64,000 nucleotides of DNA, taken from NCBI RefSeq assembly GCF_003390865.1, contig NZ_QMEJ01000003.1, positions 186,001-250,000 on the forward strand, written 5' to 3'. This DNA is from Tropicimonas sp. IMCC34011 (lineage in GTDB: Bacteria; Pseudomonadota; Alphaproteobacteria; Rhodobacterales; Rhodobacteraceae). Below are positions 1-8,722 of this stretch, one piece after another; positions within the stretch are counted from its first letter, which is position 1; every line of letters begins with the position of its first letter. Below the pieces are notes generated by a model. That model had not been told where the DNA came from, made no database searches, and was given only the letters and a program-made list of their open reading frames with translations. The position numbers and the translations under genes are program-made.

Positions 1-1602
1 GAGCAGCGGCTCGACCTCGTGGTCGCCGGTACGAAGGATGCGGTGATGATGGTCGAATCGGAGGCCTACGAGCTTTCCGAGGACGAGATGCTGGGCGCCG
101 TGACCTTCGCGCACGAGCAGATCCAGCCGGTCATCGACCTTATCGTGGACCTCGCCGAGGATGCCGCGAAAGAGCCGTTCGACTTCCAGCCGCCCGAATA
201 CGGCGCGCTCTACGAGACCGTCCGGGCCGCTGGCGAAGACAAGATGCGCGCAGCCTACGGGATCACGGACAAGCAGCAACGCGTGGCCGCCGTGTCCGCC
301 GCGCGCGAAGATATCCGTGCGGGTCTCACGGAAGAGCAGCTCGAGGATCCGAACCTCGGCTCCGCCCTGAAGAAGCTCGAATCCGCTGTCCTGCGCGGCG
401 ACGTCGTCCGCAACGGTCGCCGGATCGACGGCCGGGCCCTCGACGAGGTGCGCCCGATCGTCTCCGAGACAGGCTTCCTTCCGCGCACCCATGGCTCCGC
501 CCTCTTCACCCGCGGCGAGACGCAGGCCCTCGTGGTCTCGACCCTCGGCACCGGCGAAGACGAGCAGATCATCGACGCGCTGCACGCCAATTACCGCTCG
601 AACTTCCTGCTGCACTACAACTTCCCCCCCTACTCGGTGGGTGAGGTCGGCCGGTTCGGCCCTCCGGGACGCCGCGAGATCGGCCACGGCAAGCTGGCCT
701 GGCGCGCGCTTCAGGCGGTTCTCCCCGCGGCGACGGATTTCCCCTACACGATCCGTCTCGTCTCCGAGATCACCGAGTCGAACGGCTCCTCCTCGATGGC
801 CTCCGTCTGCGGCGGTTCGCTGTCGATGATGGATGCGGGCGTTCCGCTCAAGGCGCCGGTCGCCGGTGTCGCGATGGGTCTCGTGCTCGAGGATGACGGC
901 GAATACGCGATCCTGACGGACATCCTCGGTGACGAGGATCACCTCGGCGACATGGACTTCAAGGTCGCCGGGACCGAGAGCGGCATCACCTCGCTGCAGA
1001 TGGACATCAAGGTCGCGGGCATCACGCCCGAGATCATGAAGGCCGCCCTTGCCCAGGCGAAGGCCGGTCGCATGCACATCCTCGGCGAGATGGCCAAGGC
1101 CCTGACCGAAGCGCAGGACTTCTCCGTCCACGCGCCGCGCATCGAGACGATGCAGGTCCCGACCGACAAGATCCGTGAAGTGATCGGCTCGGGCGGCAAG
1201 GTCATCCGGGAGATCGTCGAAGTCTCCGGCGCCAAGGTCGACATCAACGATGACGGCATCGTCAAGATCGCGTCCCCGAACGGCGAGGCCATCAAGAAGG
1301 CCTACGACATGATCTATTCGATCGTGGCGGAGCCGGAAGAGGGCAAGGTCTACAAGGGCAAGGTCGTGAAGATCGTCGACTTCGGCGCCTTCGTGAACTT
1401 CTTCGGCAAGCGCGACGGGCTCGTGCATGTCAGCCAGATCGAGAACCGCCGCCTGAACCACCCCTCCGACGTTCTGAAAGAGGGTCAGGAAGTCTGGGTC
1501 AAGCTGCTCGGCTTCGACGATCGCGGCAAGGTCCGCCTGTCGATGAAGATGATCGATCAGGAGACCGGCGAAGAAACGAAGAGCGAGGAGACCGCCGAGT
1601 AA
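1..1602 (+). CDS. pnp: Polynucleotide phosphorylase, C-terminal part (cut by window start)
   Basis: Phosphorolytic 3'-to-5' exoribonuclease that degrades mRNA in the cytoplasm, often within the RNA degradosome. The frame is open from base 1, so the start codon lies before the window; 533 residues are visible of roughly 700 usual for the family. In order: helical linker, second RNase PH domain (from GRRIDGR near fragment residue 139, acidic active-site stretch DILGDEDH near 307), KH domain with the IGSGGK loop near 395, S1 RNA-binding domain about 450-520 (KIVDFGAFV), and an acidic tail. The first RNase PH domain is mostly outside. A strong intrinsic terminator follows, so transcription probably ends here. 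Identification is secure. Confidence 0.97.
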   Translation, partial: EQRLDLVVAGTKDAVMMVESEAYELSEDEMLGAVTFAHEQIQPVIDLIVDLAEDAAKEPFDFQPPEYGALYETVRAAGEDKMRAAYGITDKQQRVAAVSAAREDIRAGLTEEQLEDPNLGSALKKLESAVLRGDVVRNGRRIDGRALDEVRPIVSETGFLPRTHGSALFTRGETQALVVSTLGTGEDEQIIDALHANYRSNFLLHYNFPPYSVGEVGRFGPPGRREIGHGKLAWRALQAVLPAATDFPYTIRLVSEITESNGSSSMASVCGGSLSMMDAGVPLKAPVAGVAMGLVLEDDGEYAILTDILGDEDHLGDMDFKVAGTESGITSLQMDIKVAGITPEIMKAALAQAKAGRMHILGEMAKALTEAQDFSVHAPRIETMQVPTDKIREVIGSGGKVIREIVEVSGAKVDINDDGIVKIASPNGEAIKKAYDMIYSIVAEPEEGKVYKGKVVKIVDFGAFVNFFGKRDGLVHVSQIENRRLNHPSDVLKEGQEVWVKLLGFDDRGKVRLSMKMIDQETGEETKSEETAE

Positions 1603-1630
1603 GGCGTTCTCTTCCTATCGGATCGAGGAA

Positions 1631-1659
1631 GGCCCCGGCAGAAATGCCGGGGCCTTTTT
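1631..1659 (+). terminator. Rho-independent terminator after pnp
   Basis: A perfect 10-bp stem (GGCCCCGGCA at 1631-1640 pairs with 1645-1654) closes a GAAA tetraloop and runs straight into TTTTT at 1655-1659. It starts 28 bases after the pnp stop codon. Confidence 0.93.
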
Positions 1660-1827
1660 CGTTTGCTGGTCCAAAGAGGACTATCGTTAAAAAACCGTTA
1701 CGATATACAGTAACTTATTGAGTGCATTGGAAAAAGGTCACCCGGTCTTTCCCTCGTTCACGGCAGTGTCACATCGCGGCCCTATCCCGGCGCCGATAAC
1801 AATCGCCGCATATCCGGGGGACTTCCG
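1660..1827 (+). promoter_or_regulatory. AT-rich upstream region of phoA with inverted repeat
   Basis: This gap between the pnp terminator and the phosphatase must hold the phoA promoter. It is clearly AT-richer than its surroundings around 1682-1735. It contains an interrupted palindrome GTTAC-N8-GTAAC at 1697-1714, and TTAA-N7-TTAC at 1687-1701, one base off the CtrA box TTAA-N7-TTAA. A lone TGTCAC near 1766 resembles half a Pho box but has no partner at the usual 11-base spacing. No site is firmly identified. Confidence 0.35.
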
Positions 1828-3402
1828 ATGAAAGCGACACTCACCGCCATGGCTACCGTCCTGGCCGCCACCGCTGCCGGCGCGCAGGACCTGCCGCAGG
1901 CCGACAGCCAGTGGTACACCGATGCCCAAGGCGTCCTGAACGACATGATCGAGCGCCAGCAGAACACGAACCGCGCGCTCAACGTGATCCTCTTCGTCGC
2001 GGACGGCAACGGTGTCGGCACCAACTACGCCACGCGCATCTTCGCCGGCCAGGCAGAAGGCAAGCTCGGCGAGGAGCACGTCCTCCCCTACGAGACCTAC
2101 CCGAACCTCGCCCTCGCCAAGACCTACAACATCAACGCCCAGACGCCCGATTCCGCGCCGACCGCCGGCGCGATGAACACCGGCGTCAAGCAGGTCTTCA
2201 ACACGATCAACCTCAGCGAAGAGGGCATTCACGACCAGTGCGAGTCCGAAGAGGGCAACAAGCTGACGACCTTCGCCGAGCTGGCCTCGGACGCCGGCAA
2301 GTCCGTCGGCATCGTGACCTCGGCGCGCATCACGCACGCGACCCCCGCCGCGGTCTTCGCCAAGACGGCGAACCGCAACTGGGAAGGCGAGGCCCCCGAG
2401 GGCTGCTCCGACATCGCGACGCAGCTCCTCGAATCCATGCAGTCCGGCGTGGTCGACATCGCGCTCGGTGGTGGTGCCCGCGCCTTCGCCCCCGAGGGAA
2501 CGGATCTCGGTGACGGCATGATGGGCAGCCGCGCGGACGACGTCGATCTCGTCGCGATGGCGAAGGAAGCCGGTGCGGCTTTCGCTTACAATCTCGAGAC
2601 GCTTCAGGCGATCAACCTCGAAGAGGGCGCCCCTGTCCTCGGCCTGTTCGGCGCTTCCCACATGTCCTACGAAGTGGACCGCCCCGAAAGCGAGCCGTCC
2701 CTCGTGAACATGGTCGAAACCGCGATCGAGTACCTCTCGAATAATGAAGACGGCTTCTACCTCGAGATCGAATCGGGCCGCGTCGACCATGCCAACCATG
2801 CCGGCAATGCCTATCGCGCGCTGACGGACGGCGTCGAATTCGCGAATGCCGTGGCGCTGGCCGACGAGATGACGGACGACTCCGACACGCTCATCATCGT
2901 CACCGCCGACCACGAGCACTCCATCGCATTCAACGGCTATTGCGGCCGCGGTACGCCGATCCTCGGCCTCTGCATGGACATCGCGGCGGGCCAGGTCGAG
3001 CATTCGGGTGAGCCCGTGCTGGCCGATGACGGCCTGCCCTACACGGTCATCGGCTACCTCAACGGCCCGGGCTCCGTGCTGAAGCCGGAGATGGACGCCG
3101 ATGCCGGCTCCGAGGCCGAGACCGCCGCTGACGTTCAGGCGAGCCAGCCCACCGACGAAGCCGAGGCCGAAGAGCCGCAGGTTCCGGTCTTCTCCGGCTC
3201 CCGCGGTGAGCTGACGCAGGAGGATGCGACGGATATCGACTACCTCCAGCAGGCGCTGATCCCCAAATCCTCCGAGAGCCACTCGGGCGAGGACGTGGCG
3301 ATCTACGCCAAGGGCCCCTGGGCGCACCTGATCGACGGCACCGTGGAGCAGAACTACATCTTCCACGTCATGCATCACGCCGCGATGGGCGCTGACCAGT
3401 AA
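1828..3402 (+). CDS. phoA: Periplasmic alkaline phosphatase, PhoA family
   Basis: Exported metal-dependent phosphomonoesterase that releases phosphate from organic esters. Residues 1-19 form a Sec signal peptide ending AGA. The classical active site is present: metal-ligand Asp59 in VADGNG, nucleophile Ser109 in TPDSAPTAG, Arg183 in TANRN matching the phosphate-binding Arg of E. coli PhoA, ESGRVDH, TADHEHS, and the late His in SSESHSG. Oddities: the first motif reads ADGNG rather than GDGMG, and an acidic low-complexity insertion (Asp/Glu/Ala-rich, about residues 428-460) interrupts the C-terminal third. Monocistronic by spacing. Phosphate control is expected for the family but no convincing Pho box was found. 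Confidence 0.93.
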   Translation: MKATLTAMATVLAATAAGAQDLPQADSQWYTDAQGVLNDMIERQQNTNRALNVILFVADGNGVGTNYATRIFAGQAEGKLGEEHVLPYETYPNLALAKTYNINAQTPDSAPTAGAMNTGVKQVFNTINLSEEGIHDQCESEEGNKLTTFAELASDAGKSVGIVTSARITHATPAAVFAKTANRNWEGEAPEGCSDIATQLLESMQSGVVDIALGGGARAFAPEGTDLGDGMMGSRADDVDLVAMAKEAGAAFAYNLETLQAINLEEGAPVLGLFGASHMSYEVDRPESEPSLVNMVETAIEYLSNNEDGFYLEIESGRVDHANHAGNAYRALTDGVEFANAVALADEMTDDSDTLIIVTADHEHSIAFNGYCGRGTPILGLCMDIAAGQVEHSGEPVLADDGLPYTVIGYLNGPGSVLKPEMDADAGSEAETAADVQASQPTDEAEAEEPQVPVFSGSRGELTQEDATDIDYLQQALIPKSSESHSGEDVAIYAKGPWAHLIDGTVEQNYIFHVMHHAAMGADQ

Positions 3403-3506
3403 CCACGCCGCTTCGGCGTGACGACACCGGGGGAGGGGCGCCGCGCGCGGTCCTCCTCCGCTTCCGTTCCGGGCAGATGCCTCCCGCACCCCAAGAGGAT
3501 CCCGAC

Positions 3507-3926
3507 ATGTATCGCAGAACCCTCCTTGCCAGCGGCATCGCGACCCTCGCCATGCCACGCCTCGCCCGTGCCGCCGAGACCGTGAAGCTGAGGGATCTCT
3601 ACCGAAAGGACGGCAGTTTCACGGATCTCGCCCTGTCCCACGAGGGGAAGCGCGTGACGGTCGAGGGGTTCATGGCCCCGCCCCTCAAGGCCAACTCGCA
3701 GTTCTTCGTCCTGACCAAGCGGCCGATGGCGGTTTGTCCGTTCTGCGAAAGCGAGGCGGAATGGCCGGACGACATTCTCGCCGTCTATACCAAGCGCATC
3801 GTGAACCCGGTCTATTTCACAGTGGACATCGCGGCGACCGGTGTGCTCGAACTCGGCGCGATGACGGATGAGGAGACCGGCTTCGTCAGCCGCGTCCGTC
3901 TTGCAGATGCTGCGTGGAGCGCCTGA
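3507..3926 (+). CDS. Small exported protein with CPFC motif, partner of the ABC transporter
   Basis: Protein of 139 residues with a signal peptide containing twin Arg (MYRRTLLASG, cleavage near residue 22, RAAE). The mature part has one clear motif, CPFC at residues 77-80, able to bind metal or form a disulfide. I chose ATG 3507 over ATG 3477 because AAGAGGA sits at proper distance and the signal peptide then begins normally. It ends 4 bases before the likely start of an ABC ATPase, and the three genes 3507-5918 look like one operon. It loosely resembles DUF3299-type periplasmic proteins, some of which accompany zinc-linked LolD-like transporters; that link is a guess. Function unknown. Confidence 0.72.
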   Translation: MYRRTLLASGIATLAMPRLARAAETVKLRDLYRKDGSFTDLALSHEGKRVTVEGFMAPPLKANSQFFVLTKRPMAVCPFCESEAEWPDDILAVYTKRIVNPVYFTVDIAATGVLELGAMTDEETGFVSRVRLADAAWSA

Positions 3927-3930
3927 TCCC

Positions 3931-4608
3931 GTGCCACTTTCCCTCGAGATCAATGACCTTGTCGTCCGGGGGCGACGCGGCGGTCGCGAACTGGTCCACG
4001 TGCCTCGCCTCGTCATCGCCGCCGGTGAAGCGGTCGGGGTGCGCGGGCCGTCCGGCGCCGGGAAGTCATCGCTTCTGTTCGCGCTCGCCGGGCTTTCACC
4101 GTTCGTCGAGGGGGAGGTGCGCTGGGGCACCGAGAACATCGCCGCGATGAGTTCCGCCCGCACCGCCGCGTTCCGGCGAAGCCATGTCGGCATGATTTTC
4201 CAGGATCACCTTCTCTTCGAGGAGCTGGGGCCGGAGGCGAACGCCTCCATTGCCGGGGCCTTTGCGCGGCGAGCGGAAAGGGCAGGGCGCCGCGAGCGCG
4301 CGGCCGCGGCCCTCCGTCGCCTCGCCGTTCCGGAGGGCGCGCGCAACGTGGAGACGTTCTCGGGCGGCGAGCGTCAGCGCGTGGCCGTGGCCCGCGCCCT
4401 CGCCGGGGCGCCGTCGATCCTGCTTGCGGACGAGCCGACCGCCAGCCTGCCGCGGGAGGCCTCGGTGAAGCTGACCGAAGATCTTCTCCATGCCGCGCGG
4501 GACAGGGGGGCGACTCTGATCGCCGTGTCCCATGATCTCGCTCTTCTCGATGCGATGGACCGTGTGATCACGATCGAGCACGGCCGGATCCTGGAGACGG
4601 CGCAATGA
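3931..4608 (+). CDS. ABC transporter ATP-binding protein, LolD/MacB type
   Basis: Cytoplasmic ATPase subunit of about 225 residues. All motifs are present: Walker A GPSGAGKS (39-46), Q-loop Gln91, signature SGGERQ (144-149), Walker B ILLADE (163-168), H-loop His201. The start is uncertain: GTG 3931 lies 4 bases after the previous stop and gives a normal N terminus, while ATG 3907 would overlap the upstream gene. The end overlaps the permease by ATGA. In this family the ATPase powers extraction or mechanotransmission across the periplasm rather than import. The substrate is unknown; the neighbouring CxxC protein is the best hint. Confidence 0.9.
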   Translation: MPLSLEINDLVVRGRRGGRELVHVPRLVIAAGEAVGVRGPSGAGKSSLLFALAGLSPFVEGEVRWGTENIAAMSSARTAAFRRSHVGMIFQDHLLFEELGPEANASIAGAFARRAERAGRRERAAAALRRLAVPEGARNVETFSGGERQRVAVARALAGAPSILLADEPTASLPREASVKLTEDLLHAARDRGATLIAVSHDLALLDAMDRVITIEHGRILETAQ

Positions 4609-5918
4609 CCGATCTATGGTTTTCCCTTCCTGCCTTTGCGCAGGATCTGTTGATCCTCGTAGCGCTCCTCCTGCCGGCGATTCTCACGGGCGCCGTCCTC
4701 TGCGTCGGCTTCGCCCCCGGTCCCCTTGTGCGGGCGATGATCGGGCGGTTCCGCTGGGTGTCCCTCGCCTTCGTCCTGCTCATCGCGGTCTCGGTCGGGA
4801 TGGGCACCGGCCTGACCTCGCAGGAGCGCAGCCTCCGCACCGGCCTCGCCGCCGCGGCCGACAAGTTCGACATCATCGTCGCGCGCCCCGGCAGCGACAT
4901 CACGGCGCTTCTCGCCGCCGTCTATCTTCAGCCGTCCGATATCGGCCTGATCGGCGGGGAGGCGTATGACCGCGTCGCCAGTCATCCGAGGGCCGAGATC
5001 GCCGCGCCGCTGGCCTTCGGCGACAGTTTCAAGGGCGCGCCCATCGTTGGCACGACGGAGGATTTCGCTCTTTACCTTGCGGACGGCGCGCTGGCCGAGG
5101 GGCGGATGTGGGAAGATGTGCCCGAAGCGCTGGCGGGGGCCCGCTCGGGCTTGGCGATCGGCGATATCATCGTGCCGTCCCACGGCCACGGTGCCGCGGC
5201 CGATTCGGAGGCCCACGCAGCCGTCGAGATCGTCGTGACCGGGCTGCTGCCGCCCTCCGGCTCCCCGTGGGATACCGCGATTCTGGTGCCCGTGGAGCAG
5301 GTCTGGGAGACGCACGGTCTCGTCAACGGACACGCCATCGGGGAAACGCATCTGGGCCCGCCCTTCGACCCCGCGAGCTTTCCCGGAACGCCGGCCATCG
5401 TCGTTCATGCCGCGGACCTGGCCTCCGCCTACGGACTGCGGCAGACCTTCGACAATCAGGACGAGACGATGGCGTTCTTCCCGGGCGCGGTGCTGACCCG
5501 GCTCTATGCGATCATGGGGGACGTGCGGCAGGCGATGTCCCTGATGGCCGTGACGACGCAGGCGCTCGTCGCGGCGTCGATCCTCCTCGGGCTCTTCATC
5601 CTGTCGCGGCTCTTCCGGCGGCAGGTCGCGCTCCTCAGGGCGCTCGGTGCGCCGTCCCGGTTCATCCTCGCGGTGGTCTGGTGCTTCGGTGCAGCGCTCA
5701 TCCTTGCGGGAGCGCTCATAGGGTTGGCCCTGGGCGTCGGTGCGGCGCAGGTGCTCTCCGCCATCGTCGCGGCGCGCACGGATGTCGCGATGGCGGCTGG
5801 GATCGGCTGGCCGGAGCTGCACCTCGTTGCGGGCTTCCTTTCGCTGGTCTCGCTCGTGGCGCTCCTGCCCGCATGGGCGGTGCTGCGCCAGCCCATTGCC
5901 GCATCCCTCAGGGGCTAG
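4605..5918 (+). CDS. FtsX-like (MacB-type) ABC permease
   Basis: Inner-membrane protein of 437 residues with the type VII ABC layout: N-terminal membrane segments (about 14-36 and 50-66), a large periplasmic domain (about 70-300), then three C-terminal membrane helices (about 312-335, 350-378, 398-425). A charged loop after the first of these (LFRRQVALLRALGA) is typical of FtsX/MacB/LolCE permeases and contacts the ATPase. Start ATG overlaps the ATPase stop, implying translational coupling. An extra hydrophobic segment precedes the usual first helix. Its stop shares CTAG with the stop of the convergent hydroxylase gene. Substrate unknown. Confidence 0.88.
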   Translation: MTDLWFSLPAFAQDLLILVALLLPAILTGAVLCVGFAPGPLVRAMIGRFRWVSLAFVLLIAVSVGMGTGLTSQERSLRTGLAAAADKFDIIVARPGSDITALLAAVYLQPSDIGLIGGEAYDRVASHPRAEIAAPLAFGDSFKGAPIVGTTEDFALYLADGALAEGRMWEDVPEALAGARSGLAIGDIIVPSHGHGAAADSEAHAAVEIVVTGLLPPSGSPWDTAILVPVEQVWETHGLVNGHAIGETHLGPPFDPASFPGTPAIVVHAADLASAYGLRQTFDNQDETMAFFPGAVLTRLYAIMGDVRQAMSLMAVTTQALVAASILLGLFILSRLFRRQVALLRALGAPSRFILAVVWCFGAALILAGALIGLALGVGAAQVLSAIVAARTDVAMAAGIGWPELHLVAGFLSLVSLVALLPAWAVLRQPIAASLRG

Positions 5919-7135
5919 GCGGAGAGGCCCTGCATCAGGCGGGGTCGGTCGCCCGAGAGGCCGGCCGCCTCCCGCATCACCGCGCGGCGCAGGCCCGGCA
6001 CCCGCGTGACCGCTTCCATGCCGAGGTCCCGGAACGCGCGCAGGAACGGATCGTCGTTGGAGAACAGGCGCACGAAGGCGTCGGTGGCCGTCGCGAGCGC
6101 CGCCCGGTCGAAGGAGCGCCAGCGGCGGTGCCGTTCCAGCACGTCCGCCGCGCCGATATCCTCGCCGCGCCTGCGCGCCTCCGCGATCACCTCGACCAGC
6201 GTGGCCACGTCCCGCAGGCCCTGGTTCAGGCCCTGTCCGGCAATGGGGTGAACCGATTGCGCGGCTTCCCCGACAAGCGCCAGCCGCGGCTCAACGATCC
6301 GGTTCGCCAGCGACAGCGCCAGCGGGAACGCGGCCCGCGCGCCTTCGATCGAAAGCTCGCCGAGGAACCCGCCGACGCGGGGGCGAAGGGCGGCGAGAAA
6401 ACCCGGGTCGTCCAGCGAGGCGAAATGCTTCGCGATCCCCTCCGCCTCCGACCAGACGATGGCGCTCCGCCGTCCCGTCAGGGGCAGGATCGCGAGCGGC
6501 CCGCCGGGCATGAAGAACTGGTGCGCGATGCCCTCGTGGTCCCTCTCGTGGGAGATGGTGGCGACGAGGGCCATCTGGCGATAGCGCCAGCCGGTGCGGC
6601 TGATCTTCGCGCGCGAGGCGACACCGCTTTTGCCGCCATCGGCGCCGACGAGAAGGGCGGATGAGAGCGTCCGTCCGTCCGCGAGCGTCACTGTGGCGCG
6701 GGAGCCGTCCGTCGACTGGGAGCTGATCTCGACGCCGGTGATGACCTCAATGCCCTCTGCCGCGTCGATGGTCTCCCAGAGCGCCCGGCGCAGGACCGCA
6801 TCCTCCACCATGGCGCCGAAGGGACCCTCCTCCAGCTCTCCCGAATCGAGGATGAGCGCGAGGGGAGAGGCGCCTTCGCCGGCGCGCCCGTCGCTGGCGC
6901 GGACGCCGAGGATGGGCTGCTGGCCGTCGCCGGTGCGGGACCAGACGCCGGTGGCGCGCAGCACGTTCACCGATCCATGCGCGAGCGCGTAGGCACGTGG
7001 GTTCTCCCCGGCCTGCCGGGGGTTCGCCTCCCGGTCGATCAGGGTGACGGTCAGCCCCGCATCGGCGGCGGCGAGGGCGAGGGCGGGACCGTTCAGGCCA
7101 CCGCCGACGATGATGAGATCCGAGTCGGTTTTCAT
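5915..7135 (-). CDS. FAD-dependent ubiquinone-biosynthesis hydroxylase, UbiH/UbiF/Coq6 family
   Basis: Flavoprotein monooxygenase of 406 residues that hydroxylates the ubiquinone precursor ring. The dinucleotide fold GGGLNG is at 11-16, the second FAD/NAD motif GADGGKSG lies near 157, and the third, GEAAQSVHPIAGQGLNQG, near 282, is highly characteristic of UbiH/VisC proteins. Which ring position it attacks cannot be told from sequence; alphaproteobacteria often use broad-specificity UbiL-type enzymes. It is convergent with the FtsX-like gene (4-base overlap) and divergent from the amidase, so it is probably transcribed alone. Confidence 0.88.
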   Translation of the reverse strand: MKTDSDLIIVGGGLNGPALALAAADAGLTVTLIDREANPRQAGENPRAYALAHGSVNVLRATGVWSRTGDGQQPILGVRASDGRAGEGASPLALILDSGELEEGPFGAMVEDAVLRRALWETIDAAEGIEVITGVEISSQSTDGSRATVTLADGRTLSSALLVGADGGKSGVASRAKISRTGWRYRQMALVATISHERDHEGIAHQFFMPGGPLAILPLTGRRSAIVWSEAEGIAKHFASLDDPGFLAALRPRVGGFLGELSIEGARAAFPLALSLANRIVEPRLALVGEAAQSVHPIAGQGLNQGLRDVATLVEVIAEARRRGEDIGAADVLERHRRWRSFDRAALATATDAFVRLFSNDDPFLRAFRDLGMEAVTRVPGLRRAVMREAAGLSGDRPRLMQGLSA

Positions 7136-7231
7136 GGCGGTGATACCTACGCCGGGTGCCGGGATTGTCCATGCACCCGTGCGCCGGTACCGTCAGACCC
7201 TCGTGAACAGAAGCAGGGAGAACACGGGCGC

Positions 7232-8569
7232 ATGGCGGCGAACTGGCAGGACATGACCGCATCAGGGCTCGGACGCGGGATCGAGGCGGGCCAGATCGAT
7301 CCGGTGGAGCTGACGGAGATGTACCTGTCCACCATCGAATCGCATCCCGAAGGGGCGCGCATCTACGCCCGCCTCACGCCGGAGCGCGCCCGCGCCGAAG
7401 CGGAGGCCGCAAGCCTGCGGGCGCGACAGGGGGTCAGGCGGCACTTCCTCGACGGCGTCCCGCTGAGTTGGAAGGACCTGTTCGACAGTGCGGGGACGGC
7501 CACGGAAGGCGGAAGCGCGCTTCTGAAAGGCCGCGTGCCGGAGCGGGATGCGCAAGTTCTGGCCACGGCAACGGCAGGTGGGTCCGTCTGCCTCGGCAAG
7601 ACCCACCAAACCGAACTCGCCTTTTCCGGGCTCGGCGTGAACCCCTCGACGGCGTCCCCGCCGAATGCGCTCGATCCAGGCCGTGTCTCCGGCGGGTCGT
7701 CCTCCGGCGCGGCCGTGTCGGTGGCGCTGGGGCTCGCGCCGGGCGCCATCGGCTCCGATACCGGCGGCTCGGTTCGCGCGCCGGCGGCGTTCAACGGCCT
7801 CGTTGGGCTGAAGACGTCCGTGGGCGCGCTGCCCATGGAGGGCGTCCTGCCCCTCGCGCCCCGGTTCGACAGCATCGGTCCGCTCGCCCGGTCGGTGGAG
7901 GATGCGGCCGCGATCCTGTCGCTTCTCTCCGGCCGCAGGGCGCCGGATCTTTGCGGGGCGAGCCTTTCGGGCATGCGCCTCCTGATCTGCAGAGAGGTGG
8001 CCTTCGACGGGATCGAGGACGGACCGGCGGAGGGATTCGATCATGCGCGGCGCGCCTTCGAGGCCGCCGGAGCCCGGGTCGAGGAGGGAGAGCTGCCCTT
8101 CGTGCGAGACGCTGCCGGACTTTCGCCGAAGCTGTTCGCGCCGGAGGCCTACGGTGTCTGGAAAGACGCGATCGAGGCCGATCCGGAGGCAATGTACCCG
8201 CCGATCCTCGAGCGCTTCCGCGGCGGGCGGGACCTTCCGGCGGCGGAGTACGTGGCCGCCTGGCGGGAGCTGGACCGGATTCGCGCCGAATGGACGGCCG
8301 CGACGGCCGGATACGACGCCGTGATCCTGCCCACCGTTCCGATTCTGCCGCCCCTGCTGAAGGACATGCTCGCCGATGAGGAGGCTTTCGCGGAACGCAA
8401 CCAGCTGAGCCTCAGAAATACCCGGATCGGCAACCTGATGGGATCCTGCAGCCTCACCCTGCCGGCGGGCCCAGCGATGACCGGCGTCTCGCTCCTGATG
8501 CCGCCGGGCAGCGAAGCGCGGCTCCTGAGGCTCGGTGCCGCGGCGGAGCGGGCCATCGGCGCGCGCTGA
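7232..8569 (+). CDS. Amidase, amidase-signature family
   Basis: Hydrolase of 445 residues with the Ser-cisSer-Lys triad: Lys81 in PLSWKDLFD, cis-Ser156 in GGSSSGA, nucleophile Ser180 in DTGGSVR. It belongs with GatA, but GatB and GatC are absent here, and GatA acts only as part of GatCAB, so a free-standing amidase on small amides or a catabolic substrate is likelier. Start ATG 7232 was chosen for AGGGAG upstream and the usual family N terminus. It stands alone between a divergent hydroxylase and a downstream aminotransferase 153 bases away. Substrate cannot be predicted. Confidence 0.87.
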   Translation: MAANWQDMTASGLGRGIEAGQIDPVELTEMYLSTIESHPEGARIYARLTPERARAEAEAASLRARQGVRRHFLDGVPLSWKDLFDSAGTATEGGSALLKGRVPERDAQVLATATAGGSVCLGKTHQTELAFSGLGVNPSTASPPNALDPGRVSGGSSSGAAVSVALGLAPGAIGSDTGGSVRAPAAFNGLVGLKTSVGALPMEGVLPLAPRFDSIGPLARSVEDAAAILSLLSGRRAPDLCGASLSGMRLLICREVAFDGIEDGPAEGFDHARRAFEAAGARVEEGELPFVRDAAGLSPKLFAPEAYGVWKDAIEADPEAMYPPILERFRGGRDLPAAEYVAAWRELDRIRAEWTAATAGYDAVILPTVPILPPLLKDMLADEEAFAERNQLSLRNTRIGNLMGSCSLTLPAGPAMTGVSLLMPPGSEARLLRLGAAAERAIGAR

Positions 8570-8722
8570 TCCGGACCCCGGCCTGTCGGCCCGAAAGCAA
8601 CAATCTTATCGCGGGGGGTGCCACAATTCTGGACCGGCGCCCCGCGCCCGGTTACTTTCCTCACAAAGAGCGGGGCGCAAACGATCCCGCATGAGGCAGA
8701 CAGCAGTGACGCAGTATAGCGC

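Noticed and set aside
1760-1775. Pho box before phoA
   Set aside because: Single TGTCAC half-site with no second copy at 11-base spacing.
1738-3558. Long open frame of about 600 codons antisense to phoA
   Set aside because: It mirrors the phoA codon pattern in high-GC DNA, and encodes Arg/Gly/Val-rich low-complexity protein without motifs.
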